A stretch of 54,624 bases of DNA from positions 1-54,624 of the forward strand of contig NZ_BALM01000029.1 in NCBI RefSeq assembly GCF_000614975.1, in the 5' to 3' direction. Of this stretch, positions 39,097 through 48,796 are shown piece by piece. The notes under the pieces are model-generated. The model worked only from the letters and a program-made list of their open reading frames with translations. It did no database searches and was not told the DNA's origin. Position 1 is the stretch's first letter. The number at the start of each line of letters is the position of its first letter. This DNA is from Shewanella marina JCM 15074. Lineage in GTDB: Bacteria; Pseudomonadota; Gammaproteobacteria; Enterobacterales; Shewanellaceae. The position numbers and the translations under genes were made by a program.

Positions 39097-39817
39097 TCGC
39101 AGTAAAGGTTTTACTTTACTGGAGATGCTAATCGCGATGGCGATTTTTGCATTATTAGGGGTCGCCGCTAATGCCGTACTGCAAACTGTACTTAAAAATG
39201 ATGAAGTAACTAAAGACTTTTCATTGCGGTTAAAGGGATTACAGCAAGGTTTTGGAGCAATTCAACGTGATTTAACCCAAGTGGTTGCCCGAACCCCACG
39301 CGCATTAGAAGGTGGCCGTGGCAGTAATGTCATTCAATTTGGCAATAATTTATTTCAATCACAATCAGAGGCAATTGTATTTTATCGCTTAGGTTGGTTG
39401 AACCCTGACGGTATGTTGCCAAGAGGCAGTTTACAATCTGTAGCCTATGTGGTGCAGGATGAAAAGTTAGAGCGTTGGTTCTTTCCTTATCCCGAGCCAG
39501 AGTTTGGTAGTGAGCCACAAAAAACCGTATTGATGGATCATGTGTTGTCGGTCAAATATTCGTTTTACCATCAAGATAAGTGGCAGCAAAAAATGGATGG
39601 CACCACATTACCAAGTGCGATAGCGATGGAAATTGAGATTGATGGTTTAGGTGTGATTACCCGTAAGTTTTTAGTTGCGCCAGCCAGTGCAGTTAATGCT
39701 GACAACAATGGCAATAACTCTGGTAACAATTCAGGTGGCAGTAACAACGGCAATAACTCGGGTAACAATAGTGGCAATAAGGGTAATAGCGGTGGTGGCT
39801 CAGGTAATGAAACATGA
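39077..39817 (+). CDS. gspJ: Minor pseudopilin GspJ with Asn/Gly/Ser tail
   Basis: A 246-residue minor pseudopilin with the prepilin site KGFTLLEMLIAMAIFALLG. The GspJ fold ends near residue 205 (TRKFLVAPAS). The last 40 residues are almost entirely Asn, Gly and Ser in repeats such as NNGNNSG. That low-complexity tail is unusual for the family and may be a flexible tip extension. The gene overlaps gspI at its start and gspK by an ATGA. Confidence 0.92.
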   Translation: MWLTKINRSKGFTLLEMLIAMAIFALLGVAANAVLQTVLKNDEVTKDFSLRLKGLQQGFGAIQRDLTQVVARTPRALEGGRGSNVIQFGNNLFQSQSEAIVFYRLGWLNPDGMLPRGSLQSVAYVVQDEKLERWFFPYPEPEFGSEPQKTVLMDHVLSVKYSFYHQDKWQQKMDGTTLPSAIAMEIEIDGLGVITRKFLVAPASAVNADNNGNNSGNNSGGSNNGNNSGNNSGNKGNSGGGSGNET

Positions 39818-40797
39818 TGCATAAACAGCGTGGTGTCGCCCTTATCGTCGTGTTGCTGATTGTGGCATTAGTGGCCACCATTGCGACAAATATTAGTAGC
39901 CGTAATCAATTATCAATGCGCCGTACCTTAAATTTAGCCGAGTACGATCAAGCCTATTGGTATGCTATCTCTGGTGAAGCTTTAGCGCAAAAGGTACTTA
40001 AACAAGATTTAGATGATGATAAAGATCGCGTTCATCGGCAGCAATATTGGGCGCAAAGTGAAGTTATTTTCCCGGTAGAAAATGGCTCCATTGGCGGCAA
40101 AATTAGTGATATGCGTGCTTGCTTTAATCTCAATGCATTAAGTGTTGCCGATCCAAAACCGCAATCAGGCCAACCCAAAATGTCATTGGCAGCACGTCAA
40201 TATCAAGGTTTGCTGGTGGCGCTTGGCATGGATCAGTTTAATGCAGAGAAGCTGACACATACTTTAAAAGATTACTTAGATGAAGATACGGTAACCAGCC
40301 CATTTGGCGCTGAAGATGCTGAATATGAATCAAGGCATGTTCCTTATCGTGCAGCTAATACCTTAATGAATCACCGTAGTGAATTACGTGCCGTGATGGG
40401 GTATAGCCAAGATCTGTATAAAAAGTTATTGCCTTACATTTGTGTGATTCCCGGTAACGACAGGCAATTACTCAATGTGAATACTATAGAGCCTGATCAG
40501 GCGGCTGTTTTGGCTGGCATGCTGGAAAATACCATATCGGTTGCAGAAGCTGAAAGTGTGATAAATCAAAGACCAAGCGATGGTTTTGAGAATATCGAAG
40601 ATTTTTGGAAGTTAGTGACGTTACCACAGCAAGCTGATGACACCTTTAAATCAGCATTTGTGGTTAATTCCGACTTTTTCTTGCTGCAAGTGCAAGCCAA
40701 AGCTGGTGAAGCTGTATTTCGATTGGACAGTGTGATGCAACGTGATGGTAATAATAAAATGAAAGTGATAGCGCGGCAATTTGGTGGCCAACTGTAA
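39814..40797 (+). CDS. gspK: Minor pseudopilin GspK
   Basis: A 327-residue large minor pseudopilin. The site RGVALIVVLLIVALVATIA lacks Glu5, as is normal for GspK. The alpha-helical insertion and calcium-binding part (FNLNALSV, then LNVNTIEPDQAAVLAGML) are seen. It caps the pseudopilus tip. Confidence 0.93.
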   Translation: MMHKQRGVALIVVLLIVALVATIATNISSRNQLSMRRTLNLAEYDQAYWYAISGEALAQKVLKQDLDDDKDRVHRQQYWAQSEVIFPVENGSIGGKISDMRACFNLNALSVADPKPQSGQPKMSLAARQYQGLLVALGMDQFNAEKLTHTLKDYLDEDTVTSPFGAEDAEYESRHVPYRAANTLMNHRSELRAVMGYSQDLYKKLLPYICVIPGNDRQLLNVNTIEPDQAAVLAGMLENTISVAEAESVINQRPSDGFENIEDFWKLVTLPQQADDTFKSAFVVNSDFFLLQVQAKAGEAVFRLDSVMQRDGNNKMKVIARQFGGQL

Positions 40798-40920
40798 ATA
40801 ACCCAAATTTAGTACGCAATACACTGAGCGCATAATTGATGATGACCTGTTTGATTATGCATACCAAATGATAGTGGCAACAATGAATTGCTGCATTGAG
40901 CAGACAATGGAGAATTAAGC

Positions 40921-42111
40921 GTGAGTGAAAGGCTATTTATTCGCTTAGGAACAGATGCGCAGCAGCCCTGTAGTTATCTTGTGTGGTCGGCGCAAGATCG
41001 GCAAATAATTGCATCGGGTGAAGTTGCAAATGCGATGGCATTGTCATCTTTAACTGACAAGGCGACTAATCGCCTTGTCGATGTCTTAGTGCCTACCTCT
41101 GCATTGACGATTACTTCCATTTCGTTACCTGAAAAAGGCCAAAAACAGGCATTAAAAGCATTGCCGTTTATGTTGGAAGAAACGCTGGCTGATAATGTTG
41201 AGCAGATGCATTTTGTCGTTGGTCCGCGTGACGGTGAACAAATTTGTGTGGCAGCTGTGACTCATGAGCAGATGCAGCAATGGCTGACATGGCTCAGTGA
41301 CGCTGGCTTAAAAGCGGCTGCCATTGTACCAGATACGCTGGCACTGCCACTGGCCGATTGTCAGTGGGCTGCCATGGCTTGGGGTGATGAATATTTACTG
41401 CGTACAGGTATTACATCGGCAGTGAGTTTGCCAAGCGTGTGGATGGACATGATGTTACCTAAGTTGCTCCCGCTTGAGCGTGAGCAATTTGCGGTAGCAG
41501 GTTATACGCCAATGACGATTGAAGCAGTAAATGTGGTAACACAGACCCCTGAGCTGCCCATGCAAACATTAGCACTGGGGATGAAGTCTGCGGCAATTAA
41601 TTTATTATCAGGGCCTTACAAACCTAAAAAAGAATATAGCAAACACCTACTGTTATGGCGTAATAGTGCCATTATGCTTGCACTTATCTTTGTACTGGCG
41701 TTAGTGCATCGTGGTGTCAGTATTTATCAATTAGATCAACAAACGGCACAACTAAAAGCACAAACTGAGCAGGTTTATAAGCGAGTGGTGCCGGGGTCAA
41801 ACCGTATTGTTAATGTACGTTCTCAAATCAAAGAGAAGTTACGCAGTTTACAAGGTCAAGGGGGCGGTGGTGAGTTTTTTAGTATGCTGACTTCAATGGA
41901 AACAGCATTTAAAAAAGTGCCAGACTTAACCCCAACAAGTATTCGCTTTGATGCTAAGCGTGGTGAAATTCGGATGCAGATTAGTGCCAAAGATTACGGT
42001 CAAATTGAGCAATTTAGCCAACAGTTATCCGCTCATTTTTCAGTAAAATCAGGTGCGATGAATAGCGCTGAAAACGCGGTAACCAGTACATTAACCATTA
42101 GGACTAAATAA
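40921..42111 (+). CDS. gspL: Type II secretion protein GspL
   Basis: A 396-residue bitopic protein. The cytoplasmic actin-like domain (residues 1-240) binds GspE, a transmembrane helix lies near 248-266 and a periplasmic ferredoxin-like domain follows. It starts with GTG, preceded by GGAGA. The 123-base gap after gspK is the only sizeable gap in the operon and shows no clear promoter. Confidence 0.92.
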   Translation: MSERLFIRLGTDAQQPCSYLVWSAQDRQIIASGEVANAMALSSLTDKATNRLVDVLVPTSALTITSISLPEKGQKQALKALPFMLEETLADNVEQMHFVVGPRDGEQICVAAVTHEQMQQWLTWLSDAGLKAAAIVPDTLALPLADCQWAAMAWGDEYLLRTGITSAVSLPSVWMDMMLPKLLPLEREQFAVAGYTPMTIEAVNVVTQTPELPMQTLALGMKSAAINLLSGPYKPKKEYSKHLLLWRNSAIMLALIFVLALVHRGVSIYQLDQQTAQLKAQTEQVYKRVVPGSNRIVNVRSQIKEKLRSLQGQGGGGEFFSMLTSMETAFKKVPDLTPTSIRFDAKRGEIRMQISAKDYGQIEQFSQQLSAHFSVKSGAMNSAENAVTSTLTIRTK

Positions 42112-42112
42112 G

Positions 42113-42589
42113 ATGGCTAAATTTCGTGAATGGTGGTCCAGTTTGGCAACGCGTGAACAGCAATTATTGTCGGTTGCCGTAATTGCGGTGGTGATTGCTA
42201 TTTTATATTGGGGCATATGGGCACCAGTAGCCAATGCCCAGCAAACAGCATTGAAACAACGAGATGCTCAGCTAAGTACGTTAAATTACGTTAAGCAAAC
42301 AGCGAATCAAATTGCAGCACTTAGCCAAAACGCTAATCGACCTCGTAGTTCAGGCAGTATTAGCTCAATAGCAACGCAGGCTGCGACAAGTTACCAGTTA
42401 GAGATTACACGGATGCAACCACAAGGTAAGCAACTGCGCTTGTGGATGGATGATGTCCCATTTGATGCGCTGCTTGGTTTTTTAGATTATCTAGTGCAAC
42501 AAAAAGGCTTATCGTTAGATACCATTGATATTGCCAAAGCGGAAACCGCAGGCATGGTAACTGTTCGACAAATTCAATTATCTCAGTAG
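42113..42589 (+). CDS. gspM: Type II secretion protein GspM
   Basis: A 158-residue inner-membrane protein with one transmembrane helix at about residues 17-36 (LLSVAVIAVVIAILYWGIW) and a periplasmic ferredoxin-like domain that pairs with GspL. It starts one base after gspL. The N-terminal WWSSLATREQQLL is typical. Confidence 0.92.
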   Translation: MAKFREWWSSLATREQQLLSVAVIAVVIAILYWGIWAPVANAQQTALKQRDAQLSTLNYVKQTANQIAALSQNANRPRSSGSISSIATQAATSYQLEITRMQPQGKQLRLWMDDVPFDALLGFLDYLVQQKGLSLDTIDIAKAETAGMVTVRQIQLSQ

Positions 42590-42597
42590 GTTTGAAC

Positions 42598-43358
42598 GTG
42601 AGAATAGCGAAATATATAATTATCAGCTTGCTGATTTATTTAGTTTTTTTAGTGATGTTATTTCCTGCTAATGTTGCCTTGAATTTGGTACATTGCCTAA
42701 AGGTGTGCAAGTTTCAGGCGTCACTGGCACTATTTGGTCAGGTGCAATTAATAGCTTAACTGTACAAAAGCGTCAGCTTGATAGTATTCGTTGGCAGATG
42801 CATCCATGGTCATTATTAACCGGCTCATTAGATGTTGATTTGACTGTTGGTCATCGTACTTCAGCTGTAAATGGTAAAGCTAATATTGATTATTCTATGG
42901 CAGGCATCACCGTTAATAATTTACGTTTTGAAGCGCCTAATCAGTTTGTGATTGGTCAATCACGGTTACCGTTTAAAACCAAAATTGCCGGTGAATCTAC
43001 TTTGATGTTAACTGAGTTTAAACAAGGTCAACCTTGGTGTGAGCAGCTTAATGGCAAATTATTTTTAACCAAAACTCAAGTTAATAACCAATTTGGTGAT
43101 TATCCGTTAGGGGATATTGAGTTGAAGCTAACTTGTCAGGCTGGCGCAATTCAAATTAGCACTGATGAAACCATGAATAAGTTAGGTTTGGTGGGACAGG
43201 TTGATTTAGCGGATAAAAGCCGAGTGAAGCTTGCTGCTAAAATTCGTAGCACTGCAACTCAGCCAGCAGATCTGCAAAAAGCACTCTCTTTCTTAGGTGA
43301 GCCTGATGCTCAAGGTTATTACCCAATAAATTATAATGGCCGAGTGCCGGGGTTATAA
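42598..43358 (+). pseudogene. gspN: Type II secretion protein GspN, frame interrupted
   Basis: The N-terminal membrane helix is encoded from GTG 42598 (preceded by TAGG) in one frame, and the periplasmic domain (VQVSGVTGTIWSGAI and PWSLLTGSLDVDL) in another. Restoring one G at 42687-42688 gives VALNLGTLPKGVQ and a protein of about 253 residues, normal for GspN. It is the last gene of the operon, and a terminator follows. The family is the least understood part of the secretion system. Confidence 0.87.
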
Positions 43359-43376
43359 TCACTATTAGGTATATTG

Positions 43377-43405
43377 AAGAGGCCATCATGATGATGGCCT
43401 TTTTC
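43377..43405 (+). terminator. Terminator of the gsp operon
   Basis: GGCCATC pairs with GATGGCC around ATGAT, followed by TTTTT. Confidence 0.85.
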
Positions 43406-43413
43406 TTGTGTGG

Positions 43414-44070
43414 TTAGAATTCTAATTGATGAAAGTTATCAATGGCTTGAAAATGGTTAAACTGTTTTTTAGGTTTTTGGCTGTCAGGCGTGGTAATACC
43501 TAATTGATATGCCACACCTGCTTGCTGGCTTGCCAGCAAAATGGCCTCACTATCATCGATAAATAGACAGCGTTTGGGATCCAGTTGGAATTCGGCAAAT
43601 AACGCTTGCCAAAATTCAGGATCTTCTTTTGCTGCACCATATTGATGGCTTGATACCACTTCATCTAAATGCTGTTCAAGATCAGTACATTTTAGTTTAA
43701 GTGCAAGATTTTGTGGATGAGCGTTAGTGGTTAAAATACGGCGTTTATTAAGCTGTTTCAGTTGTTGTAAAAAAGGTAAACAGTCGCTACGCATGGCTAT
43801 TTTATCTTGGTTCTGTACATGTAATGCCAGAATGTCGAGTTGCAGCTGTTGCTGCCAATAATCAATACAATACCAGTCGAGTTTGCCTGCTACATTGTTA
43901 TAGGCTTGATTAACTTGCTCATGGGCTTGCACTAAGCCTATGCCGTGTTTAGCAACTAATTGTTGTGGGACGCAATTCATCCATAGATCATGATCAAAAT
44001 GCAGATCAAGCAAAGTGCCATCCATATCCAGTAAAACAGTGTCTATCTGTTGCCACGGCAATCTACACAT
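43414..44070 (-). CDS. yrfG: HAD-family GMP/IMP nucleotidase YrfG
   Basis: A 218-residue HAD hydrolase. The nucleophile motif is LLDMDGTLLDLHFD, motif II is TTNAHPQNL, and motif IV is CLFIDDSEAIL. Similarity to E. coli YrfG, a purine nucleotide 5'-nucleotidase, extends over the whole chain. It is divergent from nudE and separated from it by the repeat element. Confidence 0.88.
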   Translation of the reverse strand: MCRLPWQQIDTVLLDMDGTLLDLHFDHDLWMNCVPQQLVAKHGIGLVQAHEQVNQAYNNVAGKLDWYCIDYWQQQLQLDILALHVQNQDKIAMRSDCLPFLQQLKQLNKRRILTTNAHPQNLALKLKCTDLEQHLDEVVSSHQYGAAKEDPEFWQALFAEFQLDPKRCLFIDDSEAILLASQQAGVAYQLGITTPDSQKPKKQFNHFQAIDNFHQLEF

Positions 44071-44122
44071 GATGTTCCCTTTAGTGTGAGTGGTGAAACT
44101 TGGTTATTTATAACACAACTTA

Positions 44123-44429
44123 CTTAAACGCTTCTGAAAATAGCCACTTCAGGTTGTTTGGGTATATACCCAAATAACTTGAAGTGGCGGTATTCAGTGG
44201 GAATTTAACGAGCTGTAGATAAGGCATTGATTGCAGCTAATGGTTATTCCCTTATCAAAATCAATAACGCAGTATACAGCACGTTAAAACCCATCAAAGA
44301 AAGCCTTAAGCAAGCCCACTTTGCTGTTGCACCTATTTCAAAGGGAATGCCATTCCTGCATAGGTGCGCCTTAAATTGAACTTGCTTAAGTGCTTCTGAA
44401 AATAGCAACTTCAGGTTGTTTGGGTATAT
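44123..44429. repeat. MITE-like structured repeat flanked by 45-bp direct repeats
   Basis: Two 45-base copies, at 44123-44167 and 44385-44429, differ at three positions and share GCTTCTGAAAATAGC and ACTTCAGGTTGTTTGGG. At 44144-44187 the first copy is part of a 44-base near-perfect palindrome centred on GGGTATATACCC. Inside lie more inverted pairs: AACGAGCTGTA with TACAGCACGTT, GCACCTAT with ATAGGTGC, and CTTAAGCAAG with CTTGCTTAAG. No gene is present. It looks like a non-autonomous mobile element, similar in style to repeats I recall from Shewanella and Vibrio. It fills most of the 394-base gap between yrfG and nudE. Confidence 0.8.
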
Positions 44430-44464
44430 CATAAACCGAGTTACCTGTATCTCAAGGGCGAATT

Positions 44465-45016
44465 ATGAGTCAAAAACTAAAAAAACCACAGATCCTTGCT
44501 ACAGAAATAGTGGCGCAAAGCCGATTATTTAAGATAGAACAGGTTCATTTAAAGTTCTCAAACGATGAAGAACGATTTTATGAACGTATGGCTGGCAGTA
44601 GTCGCGGTGCAGTGATGATAGTGCCAGTGCATCAAGATCAATTGTTATTAGCGCGAGAATATGGTGCTGGTACTGATCGTTATGAACTTGGTTTTCCAAA
44701 AGGATTAATTGATCCAGGTGAGGATGCTGCAACAGCCGCCCTACGTGAGTTACAAGAAGAGATTGGTTTTGCAGCTAAAAAACTCACATGGTTAAAAGAG
44801 GTCAGTTTAGCCCCCGGTTATTTTGCCAGTAAAATGCAGTTATTTTTGGCAGAAGATCTCTATCCTAGCCAATTAGAGGGCGATGAACCTGAGCCGATAG
44901 AAGTAGTGCCTATGCCTGTATCAGATTGGCAATCATTAATTGAAAATCCAGACTTTTCTGAGTCACGTTGTGTTTCGGCCTTGTTTTTAGCGATGCGCAA
45001 GCTCAAACTAGATTAA
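44465..45016 (+). CDS. nudE: ADP compounds hydrolase NudE
   Basis: A 183-residue Nudix hydrolase that acts on ADP-ribose, NADH and related compounds. The Nudix box is GLIDPGEDAATAALRELQEE followed by IGF. LQKP-like start, REYGAGTDRYELGFPKG and LEGDEPEPI match E. coli NudE. It probably forms an operon with cysQ, 53 bases downstream. Confidence 0.93.
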   Translation: MSQKLKKPQILATEIVAQSRLFKIEQVHLKFSNDEERFYERMAGSSRGAVMIVPVHQDQLLLAREYGAGTDRYELGFPKGLIDPGEDAATAALRELQEEIGFAAKKLTWLKEVSLAPGYFASKMQLFLAEDLYPSQLEGDEPEPIEVVPMPVSDWQSLIENPDFSESRCVSALFLAMRKLKLD

Positions 45017-45069
45017 ATAGAGTCTATTAGATTCATCTATCTTCAGTTGTTGGTGTGGTGGGAGTTGTT

Positions 45070-45882
45070 ATGCAACCAGAAGCAATGCTTGAACAAGTTA
45101 TTAATATTGCCGTTGAGGCTGGCCAAACAATCCGTGCGATTTATGAAACCGGAACGTTTGAGCGTGAAATTAAATCTGACAATACTCCTGTTACTAGCGC
45201 AGATTTAGCTGCCCATGAAATTATTACGGCTAAATTACAACAATTAACACCATCCATTCCGGTGTTATCAGAAGAAGATACCAATATTCCATTGTCTGAG
45301 CGCCAGACGTGGCAACGTTATTGGTTAGTTGATCCTTTGGATGGTACTGGCGAGTTTATCGCGGGGAGTGGCGATTTTTCGGTGATTATCGCTCTAGTTG
45401 AACATAATAGACCCATTATGGGGGTCGTTTATGCCCCAATGACGCAGACTTGTTATTACGCTATTGCTGGGCTTGGTGCCTATAAACGTGACCAACAAGG
45501 TGAAGTGCGTATTCAGAGCCGTCAGCTGCAACCAACGACGCCACAATCACTGGTGATAGCCACTAGTCGACGTCAACAGCCACAAACTGTATTGAGCCTG
45601 TTTGCGGCAGATATGCAATTGGAATTAGTGACCTTGGGGGGTGCGGCATTAAAAAGCTGTTTAGTCGCAGAAGGTAAAGCTGATTGTTATATACGAGTCG
45701 GACCAACGGGTGAGTGGGATACTGGCGCCGCGCAAATCATAATTGAGGAAGCTGGCGGTGAATTAATGGATCTTAACTTGCAACCGCTGTCATATAACGA
45801 AAGAGAAGGCTTTGAAAACCCTAATTTTATTGTGGTAGGCTGCCCAAGTTTAGCTTGGGGCGACTTACTACAAGGATCATAA
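45070..45882 (+). CDS. cysQ: 3'(2'),5'-bisphosphate nucleotidase CysQ
   Basis: A 270-residue member of the inositol monophosphatase family that hydrolyses PAP from sulfate assimilation. Metal-binding motifs are SEEDT, WLVDPLDGTGEF and GEWDTGAAQ. I chose ATG 45070, with GGGAG upstream; an in-frame GTG lies 15 bases earlier. The GNAT gene follows without a gap. Confidence 0.94.
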   Translation: MQPEAMLEQVINIAVEAGQTIRAIYETGTFEREIKSDNTPVTSADLAAHEIITAKLQQLTPSIPVLSEEDTNIPLSERQTWQRYWLVDPLDGTGEFIAGSGDFSVIIALVEHNRPIMGVVYAPMTQTCYYAIAGLGAYKRDQQGEVRIQSRQLQPTTPQSLVIATSRRQQPQTVLSLFAADMQLELVTLGGAALKSCLVAEGKADCYIRVGPTGEWDTGAAQIIIEEAGGELMDLNLQPLSYNEREGFENPNFIVVGCPSLAWGDLLQGS

Positions 45883-46335
45883 TTGCACTCATCATTTGTT
45901 ATTACGCCAGCATTGAAACACGAATTGCAGACGTTATTTAAATTAGAGCAATGTTTGTTTGGTGAACATTGCTATCCAGATTTCTTTTTTAGGCAAGCAT
46001 ATGATTGTTGGCCCGATGGTTTGTTAGTGGCGCGTAATGAGTTACAACAAATTATGGGGTATGTGCTGGTTGCGCCAGCACAATCAGCACATGAGCATAG
46101 CGCATGGATATTATCGTTAGCGGTTGCGCCAGAACATCAACGCAAAGGTGTCGCTCACGGTTTGTTACTGCATGCACTTGAACATTTTTCTCATATTCAA
46201 AGTTTATGCTTAACTGTACATCCTCATAATCCTGCATTAGCTTTATATCAGAAGTTAGGATTTATCGAGGTTGAACATGAAGATGATTATTTTGGTGAAA
46301 ATGAACCACGCATTAAGATGCAGTATCGGCCGTAA
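45883..46335 (+). CDS. GNAT-family N-acetyltransferase
   Basis: A 150-residue acetyltransferase. The acetyl-CoA motif is LSLAVAPEHQRKGVAHGLL, and the end YQKLGFIEVE is typical of RimI-like members. It starts with TTG right after the cysQ stop, with AAGGA 7 bases upstream. The substrate is unknown. Confidence 0.85.
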   Translation: MHSSFVITPALKHELQTLFKLEQCLFGEHCYPDFFFRQAYDCWPDGLLVARNELQQIMGYVLVAPAQSAHEHSAWILSLAVAPEHQRKGVAHGLLLHALEHFSHIQSLCLTVHPHNPALALYQKLGFIEVEHEDDYFGENEPRIKMQYRP

Positions 46336-46338
46336 TTA

Positions 46339-47625
46339 GTGTTTTTTTCGCGTCGATTCTTACCCTATTTTATCACGCAGTGCCTCGGGGCACTGAATGA
46401 TAATGTCTATAAAAATGTGTTATTGCTGATGGTGACTTACGCCAGCCTTAATAACTTACCCATGCCGGTAAATTTATTCGTTAACCTTGCTGCAGGGGTA
46501 TTTATTTTACCGTTTCTCCTGTTTTCAGTGCATGCCGGAGTCATTGCGGATCACTGCGACAAAGCACAATTAATCAAACGCTTAAAGTGGTTAGAATTGG
46601 TTATTATGTGCTGCGCCGCCGCGGCTATGTTGAGCCAAAGTTATCTTTTGATGCTGTTGCTACTGTTTCTAATGGGGACACAGTCCGCATATTTTGGTCC
46701 GGTTAAGTACGCATTATTACCACAAGCGTTAGCACCTGCAGAGTTAGTTACAGCTAATGCTTGGGTTGAGCTTGGCACATTTTTATCGATTTTAGCGGGT
46801 ACGATTGCGGCAGGCGTGTTGATGAGTCTATCTAACGGCATTGAATTAAGTGCAATGTTAGTGGTTGTGCTCGCCGCCTTTGGTGTTTGCAGCAGTCAAT
46901 TTATGCAGCCGTTGCCCCCGAGTAAGCAACAATATCAAGCATCTGAAGTGGGTTGGTTGCAACGTATCCGCCAGCAACCGACCATTTTAATTGCGATTCT
47001 GGCAATTAGTTGGTTTTGGTTTGTCGGTGCAGTGTATTTAACTCAATTTGCTAATTTTACACGGCTATATCTTGGTGCTGAACCCAGTGTTGTATCGTTA
47101 TTGTTGGGGTTATTTTCGGTAGGTATAGCAGTGGGGTCTTTTACCGCAGTAAAGTTGTCATCAGCTAAAGTTGAGCTAGGTATTCTCCCGATAGGCTTGT
47201 CAGGGTTAGCGCTATTTGGTATTGATTTTATGTATGGTTTACCGACGGTTACCCAGCAATTAGAAGCGATTAGTTTTAGTCAGTTTATCAACCAAGCAAA
47301 TTACTATAGAACCTTAGTTGATCTATTTATGATTGGCGTCAGTGCGGGTATTTATATCGTGCCCTTATACAGCTTTATTCAACAACAAGCATTGGCACAT
47401 GAAAGATCACAAGTAATTGCAGCTAATAATATTTTTAATGCGTTATTTATGGTGTGTGCAGCCATAATATCAATATTATGGTTACAGGTAATGGGGCTTT
47501 CTATTGTGAGTTTATTTGCTCTAATTGCCGTGACGAACTTGATTGTGTTGATATTGTTATGGGGCAAGGCTGATTTTATAAAGCAGGCAATTTATCAGTA
47601 CTTTAAGATTAAATCTTCAAGCTAA
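46339..47625 (+). CDS. MFS transporter, LplT-like
   Basis: A 428-residue membrane protein with about 12 hydrophobic segments. YFGPVKYALLPQALAPAELVTANAWVELGTF is characteristic of the LplT lysophospholipid transporter branch. It starts with GTG 3 bases after the GNAT gene. In other bacteria this transporter is often next to or fused with an acyltransferase (Aas), but none follows here, so the substrate is inferred only. Confidence 0.8.
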   Translation: MFFSRRFLPYFITQCLGALNDNVYKNVLLLMVTYASLNNLPMPVNLFVNLAAGVFILPFLLFSVHAGVIADHCDKAQLIKRLKWLELVIMCCAAAAMLSQSYLLMLLLLFLMGTQSAYFGPVKYALLPQALAPAELVTANAWVELGTFLSILAGTIAAGVLMSLSNGIELSAMLVVVLAAFGVCSSQFMQPLPPSKQQYQASEVGWLQRIRQQPTILIAILAISWFWFVGAVYLTQFANFTRLYLGAEPSVVSLLLGLFSVGIAVGSFTAVKLSSAKVELGILPIGLSGLALFGIDFMYGLPTVTQQLEAISFSQFINQANYYRTLVDLFMIGVSAGIYIVPLYSFIQQQALAHERSQVIAANNIFNALFMVCAAIISILWLQVMGLSIVSLFALIAVTNLIVLILLWGKADFIKQAIYQYFKIKSSS

Positions 47626-47656
47626 AACTTTAATGTTAAAACGTGATTCTTAAAAT

Positions 47657-47679
47657 AATGCCCTACAACGTAGGGCATT
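47657..47679. terminator. Bidirectional terminator
   Basis: AATGCCCTA pairs perfectly with TAGGGCATT around CAACG, between convergent genes. Confidence 0.75.
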
Positions 47680-47687
47680 CGATATCG

Positions 47688-48796
47688 CTATTGTGGTTGA
47701 TATTCATCAAGCCACTGATGCATGGCTTGATGGTTGCCACGGAATAACACTCGGTCAGCTTTGTTATCTAACTGATAGTTATACATAGGATCATAATAAT
47801 CAACTAATAGGCTTTCAATCCAAGCAAGGTGAGCTTGGGTATCACCGGTTTGTTGCTGAACTTTAATGGCATGATCAACATGCGCTTGTAGCTCTGCTAA
47901 ACGTTGATTACCTAAACGTTTCTTAACACCTATCAAGCTTTGGGTAAGATAATCGTAAAAAGCATTAAAGCCTTGCTCCTCACCTAAACGCTCAATAAAG
48001 CCATCATGCATAATATGCACATATTCGTTTAATAAGCGTTGTAAGCGATCTTGGTGTGGCTCTTCTAATACCACTAATGATGCTTGTTGCATGCTGTGGT
48101 AGAAAGGTTTTGGAATGGCATTACGGCCAATCAAAAAGCTCTCATCTTCAAGTAATAAACAGTTGGTTTGTCGTTGCTGATGCTTTAACAAGTTAACGGC
48201 GAGTTTATTCTCGAAATTAATTTGTGAGGGCTGCGGCTCATGGTATTTACCAAAGCTTGAACCACGATGATGGGCAATACCCTCTAAATCAATTGCCTCA
48301 TGGCGTAGCTTTAGAAAATCAGTTTTACCGCTACCCGTGATACCACTAAGGATCAATATTGGCTGATTTACTGCGGCAGCATCAATGCTTTCAATTAAGT
48401 ATTGACGCATCGCTTTATAACCACCTTCAATATAGCAACATCTAGACCCGCTTCTTTAATCCAACCTTGGGTAATTTGCGAGCGCAAACCACCACGGAAG
48501 CAATATAGATTAGCCTCAGGATTCGCTTTGAAGAATGCTAACCAAGCATCAACACGTTGTTGTTTGGTTTTGCCATTAACTAACTGATGGCCAAGCTCTA
48601 ACGCAGCTTGAGGACCTTGTTCTTTATAACAAGTGCCCACTTTTTGCCTTTCACTATCTGTCATTAATGGCAGATTGGTACTACAAGGAAACGCGCCCTT
48701 ATCGAATTCGATTGGGGCGCGAGCATCCATCAGAGGCCGATCATTTAAAAATATATTTTGATATTCCGTTGCCGGAATAATCTGTCTCTGACTCAT
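47688..48796 (-). pseudogene. selU: tRNA 2-selenouridine synthase SelU (MnmH), frame interrupted
   Basis: The enzyme replaces sulfur by selenium in 2-thiouridine at the tRNA wobble position, using selenophosphate. The N-terminal rhodanese domain has the catalytic Cys99 in LYCFRGGLRSQ, and the P-loop GITGSGKTDFL lies in the second half. The first frame ends at 48395 and the second begins at 48410. One added G at 48424-48425 (AAGGTGG to AAGGGTGG) gives AILKGGYKAMRQYL and about 369 residues, the normal length. Its start overlaps the selD stop. Confidence 0.93.

Noticed and set aside
39571..39881. Minus-strand open frames rich in Leu/Pro or Cys/Tyr opposite the gspJ tail
   Set aside because: They are shadows of the Asn/Gly/Ser repeats on the coding strand and have no ribosome site.
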